64,000 bases of DNA, taken from assembly GCA_018389105.1 (NCBI GenBank), contig JACATO010000612.1:310001-374000 (forward strand), in the 5' to 3' direction. The notes below the pieces were generated by a model. It saw only the letters and a list, made by a program, of their open reading frames with translations, was not told the DNA's origin and did no database searches. The translations under genes and the position numbers were made by a program. Of the stretch, positions 50,500-63,100 are shown in pieces (within the stretch, counting starts at the first letter, position 1; each line of letters starts with the position of its first letter). Source of the stretch: Nautilus pompilius. Its lineage: Eukaryota; Mollusca; Cephalopoda; Nautilida; Nautilidae.

Positions 50500-52783
50500 T
50501 CTAATTAGATGAATTTCTACTGTTTAATTTCATGGTAGGAGTAAGATAAATAGACTGAGTCTGATTTTACTTCTGCTTTGGTGATTCCTACCTTTTAGAA
50601 AATTTAAAATCTACATTTACTCAAAGAGGAGCAATTACCTGATGCTACCATTTAAGTATGATACTTCATTTGAATTTTAGTTACAGAATAGATGCAGCAC
50701 AAAACCTTTTGGATGTCCAACTTTTTTTTTTCCCTTGGTGGACAGGATAATTGGATTTTGTAGCCTATTTTTACTTCCTTCCACCTTTTATAATTTGTCA
50801 GTATCATAAACACATTTAGAAAAAGCAAAAAAAAATACAATAAAACCATAATTAAATGTCTCATGCACTACCCATGCTTTTATTTTTTTTTTTTGACTCT
50901 GCATTTTCGCTTCTCTTGGAGTTTGATACTTTACAGAAAATTTAACTTATATATATTTAATGGAAATGTACCGAGTTTACTGTAGTAATTCTTACCCCCC
51001 TGCACTGCCAAAATGTCGTAGGAGTTAACAGATTCGTGTATGTAATTCTCACCTTGCATTATTGAATTAAACTGTTTTCTTTATTAGAGTGTAGTACTAT
51101 GGTAGCTATGTTGGTAACAGTTGCATAAGAGAGACAGATAACATGAGAGACAACAATTAATTAAGATTAAAATAAAACTAAATGCTCTTTACATAGAACA
51201 AAGACCTACTAAGCTGCTAAATTCTAGCTCTGTTAATGTGATGTTGAAACTTTAAACTTAAAAAAAATTTTTTTTGATCATGTGATATATTAAATATTTT
51301 AATGAATTTTCCATTTTCATTGGCATACATTCCATACTTGCTCAACAATCAACACTAGCATTTTAATATTAAAAGACAAATAAATACCTAATTCATTAAT
51401 TCATTAGTCTATCTACTTACAATGGCATGCTTATCGATCTTAAGTAGTTTTTTTTTAAACAATTGATAAAAAAAACTGTTTTTACTGCACTATACCAAAA
51501 TATAGATTAATCAGCATTGATGTTCTGGATATTAAACTCTCAAACAAAGACGACCATTTGCTGATATCTATTTTTCATGAATATATTAGGGAATATAGTC
51601 TGATACATTACGTTTAGCTTATAATATGTAAGGAGTGAGTTTGAAGGCCAGCACCACAGGTAAGTTGGAGAAACTGCCTCCTTGTTTACAAAAAATTAAA
51701 AGCAAGAAAGGAACAATTCTTGAACACACCTATAGTTTGTTTGTGAATTTTGGGCATAAATAAGTATGCTACAAACAAGCAAATATTTAGGAACCATTTA
51801 AGTAAAAGTATATATATAATATATCTGTATTTCAGGTATATGCTTTTCTAATTACTGTTAAATTGTTCTATAGAATATCAGTCTACACTGCAGATGCAAA
51901 CATACATGGGACATTTTGTTTTTCTTTTTTCACTTTACATCAGTGTAAATGTCTTCAGAAACTACATCTGCTGTAAGTAAAGAATTTAGCTAATTTTGCC
52001 AAGAAATATCATATGTGGAGGGCTTGACCTTAAAGTGCTCTTCTGTACAGAGAAGCCCCAAATACCAGAAGAATCTGAGTTGGTATGGTACAAGAGAAAG
52101 AATGAAATGCACCTCCAGACTTGTACTGCATACTTGACATTTGTCAGTCATATAAATCCTGTGAGGATCGATCAGTTCTGTCTCTGAAAGCGATTAGCAA
52201 TTTGTCAAGTTTTACTAACTGGACCTTTGAAAAGTCAGACACCAAAGAAGTCAAACATCAGAATCTACCATGACTTCATGACGGTTTATCTGTTAACGTT
52301 TGTTGCTTTACCCTCCCTTTACATTTTTTTTTTGTTGTTGTTGTTGCTATTTCTGCTTTGGTGGATTTATTATAAAATTTTATCAGATATTGGATTTAGT
52401 TTTTATTTATTTAAAGGAAATTCAAAGATTTTCTTCTACAAAACTGTAGAAATAGCTTAGGAAAGAAGATGCAATCTTCATTACTTCACATTGGATTATG
52501 GGCAGTGACTACTCTGTGGACTGAGGATGATAGCATGATGTAGAGGTGGAACTGAAGCTCCATTACAAGGATCGAAGAAGCCATCATGGCTTAAGCAAAG
52601 GTCAGCATGGAAGAGCAATAACAGTATGACTTTCAGACTGATTAATACTATCAAACCACACTACACTTGCCAGTAATTTATTCTTACTAACAATTTTTTT
52701 TTTAAATAAAAAAAATATTTTCTGATATCTAGCCACTGCTGAAATCTCAGCTAATGATGACCCTTTATTAGCAATGCTAAATA
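50500..52783. other. A+T-rich non-coding DNA
   Basis: An isolated strong donor (CACCACAG|GTAAGTTGG) ends at 51659 on the plus strand without a clear exon before it. The 63-residue frame at 51996-52187 (contains IPEESELVWYKRKNEM) looks slightly coding-like but has no recognised motif. Confidence 0.4.

Positions 52784-52834
<51 letters not shown>
52784..52834. repeat. (TAA)17 microsatellite
   Basis: Uninterrupted trinucleotide tract. It creates an artefactual poly-Tyr frame on the minus strand. Confidence 0.97.
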
Positions 52835-53543
52835 CTTTCTGCATATTTAAAACCTCCAATTAGCTGGAAAAGCTGCCATTAGATCTAAAATTCCAAACCA
52901 TGTGTGACAATATACATCAGCGAAATGTATCTTTAAGATTGACTGGACATCCCCTAAATAAAATGTTTTGTTAATTTATCTTGCCTGGTCCTTAAGATGT
53001 TTGAACTGGTACAGATTTAGGCAAGGTAGCTAATTTTTCTTCCTGCATCCATCACCTCTGAGATTATGTACTGCCCAGTGACTCTGCACCCCCTCTCTCC
53101 TGGGGCTTTGGCATTTCCTGTTTTCAGCAGTAGTTTAACCAACATCTGGCTCATTCTGTCATTAGCTCATCATCATCCCCCCCCCAACAAAAAAAAAAAC
53201 TGCTAAATTAAAGGCCACTGAGGCTGATGACTCTTGTGGCAGTTCAACTATACCCGCATTAATTTCTGGAGGTACTGTAGTTAGGCTTACTATCTATAAA
53301 TTATTTTATTCTAACCAGGGACTCTGCTATGCTTCAGATGGAGGCCTGGATAAACGCTTATTCGTTTATTCCTTTTAGCACATTATTAAAAAAATTTACT
53401 TTTTTTAACAAATATTATAGTTTCTTCCTCCACCAACCCTCATTGTCTTTGTGTTTTTTTCCTCCAATTGGCTGCTTTATTCTTCTTCATTTATTACCAG
53501 GAGGTACTTCGTATAATTTTTTCCTTCGTTTTCTTCACTTCAG
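52835..53543. other. non-coding DNA
   Basis: Contains a C-run then A-run at about 53179-53200. No gene seen before the splice-like site at 53543. Confidence 0.4.
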
Positions 53544-53672
53544 TCACCATGTCGACTACCAGAAACTTAATTATTAGTTTGCGGAAAGACAGAAATTCCA
53601 ATTTTTTGCACCCCTTTTGTCTACAAGAATGCGTTCTTTTTGGCCCTCACTTGTAAAAACTGGCTTGGCCAG
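53544..53672 (+). ncRNA. possible 129-nt spliced exon, non-coding or UTR
   Basis: The acceptor is strong (TTCGTTTTCTTCACTTCAG at 53543) and the donor is near-consensus (TTGGCCAG|GTAAGTTA at 53673). An ATG at 53549 opens MSTTRNLIISLRKDRNS and stops at TAA inside the exon, so it does not read through. In another frame the last 34 codons are open to the donor and would join in frame to the candidate exon at 55546-55686, but without an ATG. An untranslated or long non-coding RNA exon is the easier reading. A chance site pair is possible. Confidence 0.28.
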
Positions 53673-55434
53673 GTAAGTTATAGTGGATGCAAATGGCCAA
53701 CATAATATTTAAATCAAGTATTTTACGGGAAAATATTTCGAGGAATGGTTGAATGAACTGATGGTATAGGTCAGCTCTTCTCTTGGGATTTAAATGTCAA
53801 AGCAAATGATGCATCATGGTTTTTATGCTTTAAATAGTTTGTAGTAGGCAAGTTTATTGTCAGAGTTGACTAACATTGGAGTTAACCAATGGCTTCATAT
53901 GTGGTAATGCTAACATTTAATTGAAAAAGAAAAGAATAAAAGACATCATCTTTATTCCATTTTTTTTACATAGAGGTTTGGGGTAGAGTATTAAATAGTA
54001 AATTGTCTTTAAACATATAGAGTTGACCACAGATTAAGGGTTTATTGAGATGTTTGAGCTATGGTGAAAACCTTTGGGACACTTACCAGAATACCTGGAG
54101 GAGGAGGACGTTATTGATGACTGCTAGATACCAATTGGCTAAACTTATTGGGAAACAAAATGTGGATAAAAAGTCAAGACTTGTGCAGCATGTTTGTCAA
54201 TACATACAGCTGTGAAGGTATTTTATTGACGTTACTTTAAGAACTGTACTCAGATAATTGATTCTCTTCACAACTTTTAGTTCACTAAATAATAAATTAT
54301 GGCAAATGTTTAGTCACAGGAATTTAAAACTATAAGAAACTATATTAAAAAGTAATTATTATATTTTGGTTGTTTTTTTTTTTGATATTGGCAAAATTTA
54401 ATGAAATTATTGAAATTTCTTTTGCTTTCCATTGCAAGTTTTCAAAATATGAATAGATTTATGTATTTTATATTATGTTGAGGTTACTGGAATTTTGAAA
54501 ACAACATGATTTACTAAATAATTAACAATGTTGTGTTTTTCCAAATAATCTTTCTTCAAAAACATTGAAATTGTATTGTCACTATATTATTATTGCATCA
54601 CCTTTGCAAATTTGTTATGCAGAATTATGAAATGTTTTTATAATTTGCATTTTATGTTTTAAATACATTAAATACAACAGCAAATATTAGTTTTTGGTTC
54701 TACTAGATTTTCTCTCATTTTACTATATATTAATTGTAAATGATAAATAAATAAACAAATAACACAAACAATAATATAGTTTGTAGGTTGCATTCATTTT
54801 ATTTTTTTTAACGTAAATATGAAGTAAATCATAACATGCTGGTGCCAGAGGGAACTTTGCCCTAGTTACCCCGTTCCCCTGACTTAAACATGAAGGTTTT
54901 TCTACTTATAGAGATTACTATTTTTTTTTCTTTCTCTTTTGTGGGTACTTCATTACCAACCAAATGAAAATAATCTGTTTAGAATTTTGTTTCTGATTTT
55001 CCAACAATATTTTTAAAAAAAGTTCCCATTTTCATGCATTCATTCATAGCAGTTTCTAAAATCCCTGCATAACTCTGAATTAATTTTAAAATTCTCCATT
55101 GTTAGAAGGATAGAGGGAGGGACAAGGAGAGGGGCAATTTTTAGATTGAATCCATTGTTGGTATACCTGTACAGGTGAGAGAAAAAAAGAGGGTTTGCCT
55201 TAGATTATTAAAGCAGACTTAAAACGCACCTGGTGGGTGTTGTAGTGGAAGTGATGTTTGAAGGAGATGAACAAACATGTGTACTACCTGGTTGGCAGAG
55301 TTCTTCTGCCATTCTTTATAAGATGATTGGCTGTTTTATTGTACCTCATACTCAATCTGCTAGTTGGGTATTATTGAACACATGCGGTACCCTAAACGAT
55401 GATTTTGACTTACTGGGTTAGTACCTACTGTTAC
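53673..55434. other. A+T-rich non-coding DNA
   Basis: No supported gene. It would be the intron if the 53.54- and 55.55-kb exon candidates belong together. The frame at 55233-55421 has no motif. Confidence 0.4.
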
Positions 55435-55557
55435 CTCTGGGGGGGTGTCCCTTGTCACAAGATACACACCCACATAAGCTCTCATAGCCAGCAGGATCAG
55501 CTGGATATTACTGTAAAGTGGGTCACTGATGATTGTGTCTCTCAGTACAAAAGAACC
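55435..55557 (-). CDS. possible internal coding exon, hypothetical
   Basis: On the minus strand a long pyrimidine tract (CCTCCCCCTCCCTTTCTCTC, then TCTGGAGCAG) leads to an acceptor at 55558. The exon is 123 nt, exactly 41 sense codons, and ends at donor CCAGAG|GTAACAG. The peptide includes VLRDTIISDPLYSNIQLILL and then AMRAYVGVYLVTRDTPPE. Composition is close to 45-50% G+C, well above the surroundings, and residue use looks protein-like with a hydrophobic segment in the middle. Both ends are phase 0. No family is recognised. The opposite strand also has an exon candidate overlapping by 12 nt; at most one is likely to be real. Confidence 0.3.
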
Positions 55558-55686
55558 CTGCTCCAGAGAGAGAGAAAGGGAGGGGGAGGTAGGGTTCACT
55601 TTGGGAGCCCAGTCTCAGTAGGCTACTTAACCAGTCCACAGCAGCAGCGCTGGACTGAATGTCTTGCATACAATGAGCATCCACAG
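55546..55686 (+). CDS. possible internal exon, hypothetical (competing call)
   Basis: The acceptor GATTGTGTCTCTCAG (55545) and the donor CATCCACAG|GTAAGTGC (55687) bracket 141 nt, exactly 47 sense codons. The frame carries a purine-tract-encoded RERKGGGG segment, then VGYLTSPQQQRWTECLAY and ends NEHPQ. The donor is excellent and the acceptor tract is short. The open frame starts at an ATG at 55399 and runs on past the donor to 55869. It lies opposite the pyrimidine tract of the minus-strand candidate, so the GA-rich stretch may be its acceptor signal rather than codons. Confidence 0.22.
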
Positions 55687-55759
55687 GTAAGTGCTGACAG
55701 ACTTTTGTCACCTTTCTATTTACTTGCTCATTTATGCACGGCACTCTGGACATGTTATG

Positions 55760-56465
55760 AGAAAATTAACATCTTGCCACCCAGACGACTCTACACACTT
55801 AGAGCCAATATCACAATACTGGTTTCAGCAGTTCATTTATCAGTTTTTCAGACTATCGAGAATCTCTAGTACTGCAGAGAATCTATTATTTATTCAGTGA
55901 CTAGAGGATGTGTTTAAAAATAAATTTTATTTGCTGAAACGGACAATACACGATGCATCCACAATATTATTTTTAAAATCTAATAAAAAAGCACATTGCT
56001 TCTATTAATGCTATTTAAAACGAGAAATATCTAATACTCCACGCTTACTTTTTAAAATTGTTATTACTTTTATGCAAATTTTTAAAATCTACTTTAGTCA
56101 AAAGGCTTTTTTTCCCTCTAGATTAGGACAAGGTTTACACTACAAAGAATGTAACTGTTGTGTAAAAGCTCAGTGTACTGATCTGATCTATTCTTTTTCA
56201 CTAAGCCGTGTTGGTTGGCATTTGGAACCTTACCGTTTCAGTTTTCCGCAATAAAACTTTATTAAAAAAAAATAACTGGATTCGTTATTCTTTGATTAAC
56301 CGTTTTCAAATAATCTTAACGGTTTCTTACCTACTAAAAACAGAACAAATCAAAAGAAAAATGATTGTATGATGGATTTTCTGTTTTCAAGTGAATTCAG
56401 AATTTAGATGTTGTATTTTTTTGTAAATTTCAGTCTTGCTGAAGTTGAAAAGACTAAATTTTTTA
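55760..56465. other. A+T-rich non-coding DNA
   Basis: No gene or repeat that I can support. The frame at 56072-56254 lacks motifs. Confidence 0.4.
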
Positions 56466-56572
56466 GGAGGGGGGGAATGACAGGGAGATAATCACTGCGC
56501 GGGTTCGCTGCTATTGTGGTGACAATGCAGTCCTTTAACGGGGCTGAGACCATTCTATCACTCCCCCCCCTC
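56466..56572. repeat. 107-nt G/C-rich imperfect palindrome
   Basis: The left arm begins GGAGGGGGGGAATGACAG. The reverse complement of the right arm begins GAGGGGGGGGAGTGATAG. The arms also match near the centre, where CTGCTATTGT pairs with ACAATGCAG around a GGTG loop. The middle of each arm is weaker. The DNA is richer in CpG (GCGCGGGTTCG, AACGGGG) than its surroundings. A fold-back element or a structured RNA locus are both possible. The minus-strand 82-residue frame at 56404-56652 crosses the palindrome and is probably incidental. Confidence 0.55.
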
Positions 56573-56855
56573 ACAAGAGTTCTGTTGGTAGCTTTCCCCC
56601 AACTAAAGTCGGTGGTACTCGGCCTACTTGTACTTACACGGATGTAGGACATCTTGTGTTCCTCGGTTACTTACAAAACAACATTTGCAACAAAGAAATA
56701 ATTATGTTGGCTAAAAGATTGTTATTTGAGATGGTGGTGTTGAATGGGTCAAACTAAACAATGGAAGGGATTTTAAAAAAAAACAAAATTGTTTTTGAAA
56801 CCTTTTTTTTTTAACTTGTTTTCTTTTGTTTTAAATTGTTTTCTTTTACAGACTC

Positions 56856-56882
<27 letters not shown>
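56856..56882. repeat. (CT)13 microsatellite
   Basis: Uninterrupted CT units. They generate apparent Ser-Leu and Arg-Glu repeats in frames on both strands. Confidence 0.95.
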
Positions 56883-56886
<4 letters not shown>

Positions 56887-57909
56887 CGTCGTGTTTTTCC
56901 CAGGACAGAATTTCATTAGCGCAACAGAATTGCTGTATAAAGTGCATATTTTTCTCAAATGCTCTCCTTTTTAAAAAAAAAATTTCAATTTTTCTGCTTT
57001 AGTGTTTTTTTTTTTCCCATAAGAAATTGGTCGAAATGATGTTGATGTAATGTTTATTATATTTTCTGATAAATTCTGAACTGTAAATACCTGGCTGTAT
57101 CGTAGTTAAAAGTACAATTAAGGAATAATACTGGTAGCCTAGGTTGTTTTCTTTGACCAACTGTCCAGACCGTGTTTAGCGTTTAAGATCTGACTTTGTG
57201 TAGCCATCATTTCCATTTGTTTCTCTTTCTAAATGTAATGTACAGGATTTTTTTTTGTTTATAATTTAAATTTAAATTATTATTTTTAGTAATTAAGTAA
57301 GGCTTTAAACATTTATAGGCATAAATTAGTTTTTACGTACAATTTTCAAAAACCTGAAATCTTTTTTTTTTTTTTAAAAAAAGATTGGCAATAATATATA
57401 TATATATATCTTGGATTTTAATTTTGGAATTGTAAATGTAAAATTACTATTTAGTTTATTAATCATATGGAAATTTGAGTTTATTCAAAATAAAACAAAA
57501 ATTAAGCTACATTAAGCATGAAAAATGTTTACTTTTTGTTATATTTACTGCTTTTTCTTGTTCTTACACTTTCATTTGCATCTATGCTTGGTATACTTTG
57601 TGTCCCCTCTCTGGGAGAACAAATAAAAAATTTGACTTAAAAGTTGTTTTTTTTAGCTGTTTTCAGCCAACAGACATGAAAGCTGAACTGCCTATCTGTG
57701 CTTTAATCTTCTCAATCTGTTATACTCGATTTTGTCAGGTTTAAAATCCCTGAAACAAAACATGAATTTGTTTTACTCACATGAACACTGCCCCATGTAG
57801 ATAACCAGAGGTGTGTCTTTTTATTTTGTTTACCTTTCGAAGGTTTGAAATTTTGTCAAAAAATTGTTCTTTAGAAAGTGTCAGTATTCTAGACAAGCTG
57901 AATTTGGCT
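56883..57909. other. A+T-rich non-coding DNA
   Basis: T/A tracts lie near 57007-57016, 57250-57257 and 57361-57382, and (TA)8 at 57394-57409. The frame at 57475-57744 is unsupported. Confidence 0.45.
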
Positions 57910-58175
57910 TCTAGGGGTGGTGATGTGGTAGTCCACGAGATAAGCTATAAGGTCAAGGACTCGAGTCTGCTTGCTGTGGGAATGGCGGCTTGGTTTGGCA
58001 TGGTTCTTCTTGCTGCTCTCTCCCCAGTCAGTATGTGGGTTTCTTCCACATCTAAAAAATGCAGAGCTCAAGTAGAGATTTCCCTGCCAAAGATGGCAGT
58101 GTTGTTCTCACATTGTTCAGGATTGGCAATGCTTCCTAGTGAAAACCGTGGCACTACATTCCTTCACCTGGATTG
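57910..58175 (+). mobile_element. tRNA-derived SINE, full-length diverged copy
   Basis: The head contains an A-box-like TGGTAGTCCACGAG (about 57927-57940) and a B-box-like GGACTCGAGTC (57957-57967). The body then repeats the order seen at 44.9 kb: GGCATGGTTCTTCTTG, TATGTGGGTTTC, GAGATTTCCCTGCC, CAGGATTGGCAATG and GTGGCACTACATTCCTTCAC. Head and body order together show common descent with the copies at 40.9 and 44.9 kb. The 134-residue frame at 57811-58215 runs through the element and is not a gene. Confidence 0.75.
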
Positions 58176-60120
58176 TCTATCTTATAGATATTGGTATACA
58201 TCACCACCGACTTAACATTTGTATGTCCTCTTAGATTTATCATTATACAGACAATGTACAAATCTTTGCCATCACTGTAATGTGACTTCTTTTTTTATTT
58301 TAAGCAAGACTAGATTTCTGATTAAAAAAAAAAAATCTTCCATATTTACCGATGTCAGAGTAATATGCTGTTGCTGCATTTTTAAAAAAAAATGTTAAGG
58401 GTTTTTTATATATATATATATATATAACTCTAGTTCATTTAAGCTACATAGATGATGGATGCTTTTAGGCATAAGTAGAATTTCATGACATTATTTAAAC
58501 TCTGCTGATGGAACAAAATGTCATCTCCCTCATTACAGGTGCCAGAAGTGACAAATGACTACACTCTGATAATAATACCAGCAAACACATTTCTTATCTC
58601 TCATCCCAGAAATGGTTTAACTTGCCATTGCACAAATGCTAGCCTCTTTGCTGGAAGAATGTTAGCTTTTTTGCATAATGGAACAAAATGGATTTCTGTC
58701 ACATTGTTGAATTGTGGATTAAGGGGAGTTTTTTCTCTCCCCCTCCCCTGAAGAGCCATAGTGAAGATTCTCTAGAAACCACAAGAGGATTATTGCTATG
58801 AGAAAAATAAAAAAAAAAAAATTCTGAGATATTGCCATTTAAAACTGAATTGTAATTGAAACTTAGTCTGATGAAATCCCAGTTAAAAAGTTAAAAGATA
58901 TTTTTGACATTTAGATTCTTACAAGATGCTATACTGCTTAATTACTGTCTGGGCGTAAATTGATGTTGTAAATTTAAACTAATGTGGAATTTTGTGTGCT
59001 TGCTTAACAGTTCTTTGCAAGTTACTACTCCAGCCAGATAGGGTTACACTGCTTTTTATTTGGAAGGGGCGACTACCTGGCAACAAGGGATGTATCATAT
59101 GTGCACAAGTGGAAGCTGGTTAGCTTTTAGGGCTAGCAACAAAAGAGAGTGGAATGTCTAGTAGCAAAGAGGATCTTAGGACAGTCTATTAAGAGCATAT
59201 TCCTTTATAGGAAATTTAAAAAAAAAAAAAGTTTTTCGTTTTTTCTAAATGGTTTCCAGATGTAGATGAAACAGCAATGATAAATAAACAACATTAATCT
59301 ATAAATACATTTTTAAAAGTCAATAAAGAATGGAGCTTCAGTAAGTTCTCCTGTAAACAGTTGATATTATTCTCGCATTGAGCTAATGCTTTGCACAGCT
59401 GCAGAAGCCAATATTTACCTAGACATGACCTACTGGAACCTGAGTTAAGATGCTGAAAGTGATGGTGTATATACTTTATTTTTTAAAAACTTTTTTCCAC
59501 TGAATCAAGCAGCCAAAAAGGAAATGTCAGACTTGATAGATTATAATAGTAGCAACTTTATCAGCACAATCACCAGCTAATTAAATTATATAATCTTCCT
59601 TAACATCCGTCCAATATACACATGGGTATTTTATCTTGATCCAAGAGTTTTGTATCTGGTAATTGGTTTCTTTGTTCTTGGAATTGCTCAGTGGAGGAAG
59701 GATGGAGATTAAAGAACATTCATAGTAACTCTTAATATCTTGAATCTCATATCCCAACTAATATTGCATCCACAATATCCCACTAGTCTTGGTAAGTTTA
59801 TTTAACATCAAGCTACATCTTTTTAAAATTTATTTTCTGTTTTTATAGCATCGTTTACTTCTTTCTTATACCCCTTTTCTAATCTCTCTTCTCAGGGCAG
59901 ATACTTGGCCAACTCTAGTAATGATATCATGAATGGTATAGTTTAAATGAGCTTCATTGCCAGACAGCAGTTACAGTACAGCAATTTTGGAATTCTGGGT
60001 TGGGCCAGTTAGATCAGGAAGTATAACTGTTTCTCGTTTGTTTAAAATTACAAATCAAACCAGCCCAGTGTAAAATTTGAACAAAACTCAGGACGTCCTG
60101 ACTTGGCTTCCATGCTCTCC

Positions 60121-60140
60121 TGTGTGTGTGTGTGTGTGTG
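60121..60140. repeat. (TG)10 microsatellite
   Basis: Uninterrupted TG dinucleotides. Confidence 0.95.
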
Positions 60141-63100
60141 ATAAGAAAGCATACTGAAGCAATGCATCTTGGAAGATCTGCTCTTCTGAAACGGATTCAG
60201 CTGTAAATTTCAAAATGTCAGCATACGCTTGATTCTTTTGTGTGTGCTTGTGTGTGTGAGACACACAGAGGGAACTTTACTTTTATACGTATGATCATTT
60301 CTCTAAGACAGTTCTTTGATGATTTTACAAAGCCCTGCAAATAAACTTTTTGTCTGAAAAAAAAATAAAAAACCTGGTAAAACTCGCCAACTTCTCTAGT
60401 TAATCTTGGCTTGAAATACCAAAGTATTTTCATCTTACCTCAGTTTTATTTTGATTGATTTTTTTTTTCTATTGAAACTTATGCCTAAGACTTTCAATAC
60501 GTTCTTCTAGTTTTGGCACAGAGTTATTGCATTCTGATAATATTAATGGATTTTGAAACCTTTTCTTCCTTTGGCTGATGTGATAAATTAAAAAGAAAAG
60601 AAAATTGTTTAAACCAAAAGATATTTTAAAAGTTTGTCTAAGTTGGCCTTGATTCATGTTTCATTTATTTTGATTCAACTAAATAGGTTCACAGTATTAT
60701 TTATGTTGAATTGAACTGCTGCCATGTACATACTTACTCCACCTGTCATCAGTCAACACTTCCCCCCTCCTTTATAATATGCAACCACCATAATACTGTT
60801 TATCTATTGTACTTTTATTTAAATTTTTAATTATTTATGTTTAAAATTTGACCTTTCTACACTGAATTAAACCAGTCTATGAAGATCTCAGAAGCAGATT
60901 ATGCACATAATGTAGATAGATGGGATTAGATTTGCAGTTAAGTCATCACCAACTAGGCATTTAATAAAGGTCTTTGACATGGTTGATTTGAGTCATATCC
61001 ATAGAAACCTTAAAAGATATTGATCAGAAATGGTATTTATGTATATTAATGCATGTTGATCCTCATTATCCACTAAAAGCGATGTGGTTAAAGGGAAAGG
61101 GATGGTTGGAGATAGGTAAATTTAATACAGTAAAGGTAACTAAAAGGACTGATCAGAAATGGCATTGATGGATGTAGTAGCTCTCTCTCTCTCAACACAG
61201 ACCATTGCTGTCAACAGAGAGAGCTAAAGGGATTTAAAACACCTTTGAACATAGGTAAACAGTTTCTGTAAGAAGTGATAAAAGGACTAACTTAAAAAAA
61301 AAAAAACCAAGAATATAGTATACCATATGTTTTCTACTAATATCTAGCTTAATTATTAAATTAAATGTTTTTAATATAGTAGGTAGTATTTAAACCTATT
61401 TTTTAAACTTTCAAGATTTGGTGATTAGCACACTGAACTTTTCTGGGGTCTTGGCCATATAGTTACCATGTATGCTTGGCTTAGTTCCATGCCAATCACT
61501 CAGGCTCAGCATGGTACAGCAGTACAAGCACAGTTTTTGCTTAGATTCTGAAACTCTAGACATTCAAGCAACTCCATGCACTATTAATTTACTGATTTTG
61601 CTTTCACTCATTTGAGTAATATCAGTCAAGGGACTGTAGCAGAAAGAATGTCTGTTTCTCTTTTTCAGGATAAGCTCTGTGTTTAATATAAAGCCATTGG
61701 CTTAGTTATTCTGGAGAAAAGCTTTCTTACTAAAAGTTGTAGTAGGATTTTTCTAGATTTCTAACTTTATACCTGTGAATTCATGTATTCTTGGTGAATA
61801 AGTCAATATCATTTGAAATTGGGACCTACACTTTTTAGGAATGCTGTCCTCTTTTATTTATTTATTTTTCAATTGTATTAAAATTTGTTTTTTATTGTAA
61901 AGACAAGTGAATGAGATCAAAATGGTTTTTCAAGCCGTTTTTGCTAATTACTTTTTAACTGAATTTTGATTTGAAGGTCTAGAGTTAATACTAGGCATGC
62001 AACATTGAATTAATGTCCCCATCTTTAACTAAAAGAAAGATGTAACCTTTACCAATACACACACAGTTTTTAGTAACCATAGCTACAGTCTTCATGATTT
62101 TATACCTATTCTCCATAATACCTATGGAGTATCCAGACTATTGACTGCTTTAGTAATTTGGAATGGCATAAGAACAAGCCTGCAACCATTACACTGTTCT
62201 TGTGTAAATTAGTTTTGCATCTGAGATTCCATTCCATTCACAGCAAATAATGCAATTTCTCTTGTAATGGAGAGGCCAGGTGAGAACTAATGGCAATCCA
62301 ATACAACTTGTGCTTGCTTGCCTGAGGTTCCTTGAATAGAACTGCACATTAACACCTCACGTCTCAGTGATTTAAGTTTGATGTGATAACATCCTCAAAA
62401 TAACATTTCAATTTTTTCAATATTGTGTAAGTACTATTTTTTTTCCCATAGTCAAGTGGCATCACAACTACATCTTTTATTTATTTTTTTTTAAAAATTA
62501 AAACAAGAATCATTGGTTTAAAGAGCATCTCTATGTAGTCATCAGAATGAGAGAGGGGGGGAGACTAGAATTATGGAGCAGAAATTGTAGCAGCAGGTCC
62601 TGACAAACAGCCAGAGTGGGGGGAAGTTATGGAGGTGCTCTAAGGATGTGATTAACCTTGCTACCAAGGTTTGGGCTCTTGGTAAATGCCAATTGCTGTC
62701 CCATCCTGCCACTGGCAATCAATCGTGATATCCAAGCCAGAACATCACCACGAACATCTGAAATCGTTAAAGATTAATTTATTAAAGCTGAAAGCCTTGG
62801 TCTGAATATATTCTAGATTAATAAAACATGAATGTATCAGCTGTTGATATGATGAGAACAAGGAGTTTTGGTTTTAATATTTATTCACGTGATTGCACAG
62901 AGTAAAAAAAGAAGAAAAAATTCCTTTTTCATACGGGCTTTTCTTAAAATTAAATACAGATCTGCCTCTTACAATCAGAAAGGTGTGGCATGCGTGCACT
63001 AGATAGAATGTCCACTATCTCAGAAACTGGATATAATCCAGGCTTAAGTCTATAATGTATGTACTAATACCATCTACAATGAAATAAGAAGTGCATGAAG

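Noticed and set aside
52602..52859. Minus-strand ORF with a poly-tyrosine run
   Set aside because: Produced by the (TAA)17 microsatellite.
56773..56974. ORFs on both strands with Ser-Leu or Arg-Glu repeats
   Set aside because: Produced by the (CT)13 microsatellite.
57811..58215. 134-residue plus-strand ORF
   Set aside because: It spans the SINE at 57910-58175, and the matching blocks are explained by the repeat family.
61430..61480. tRNA-like head of a further SINE (GTGATTAGCACACTGAAC)
   Set aside because: Only an A-box-like stretch. No B box and none of the body blocks follow.
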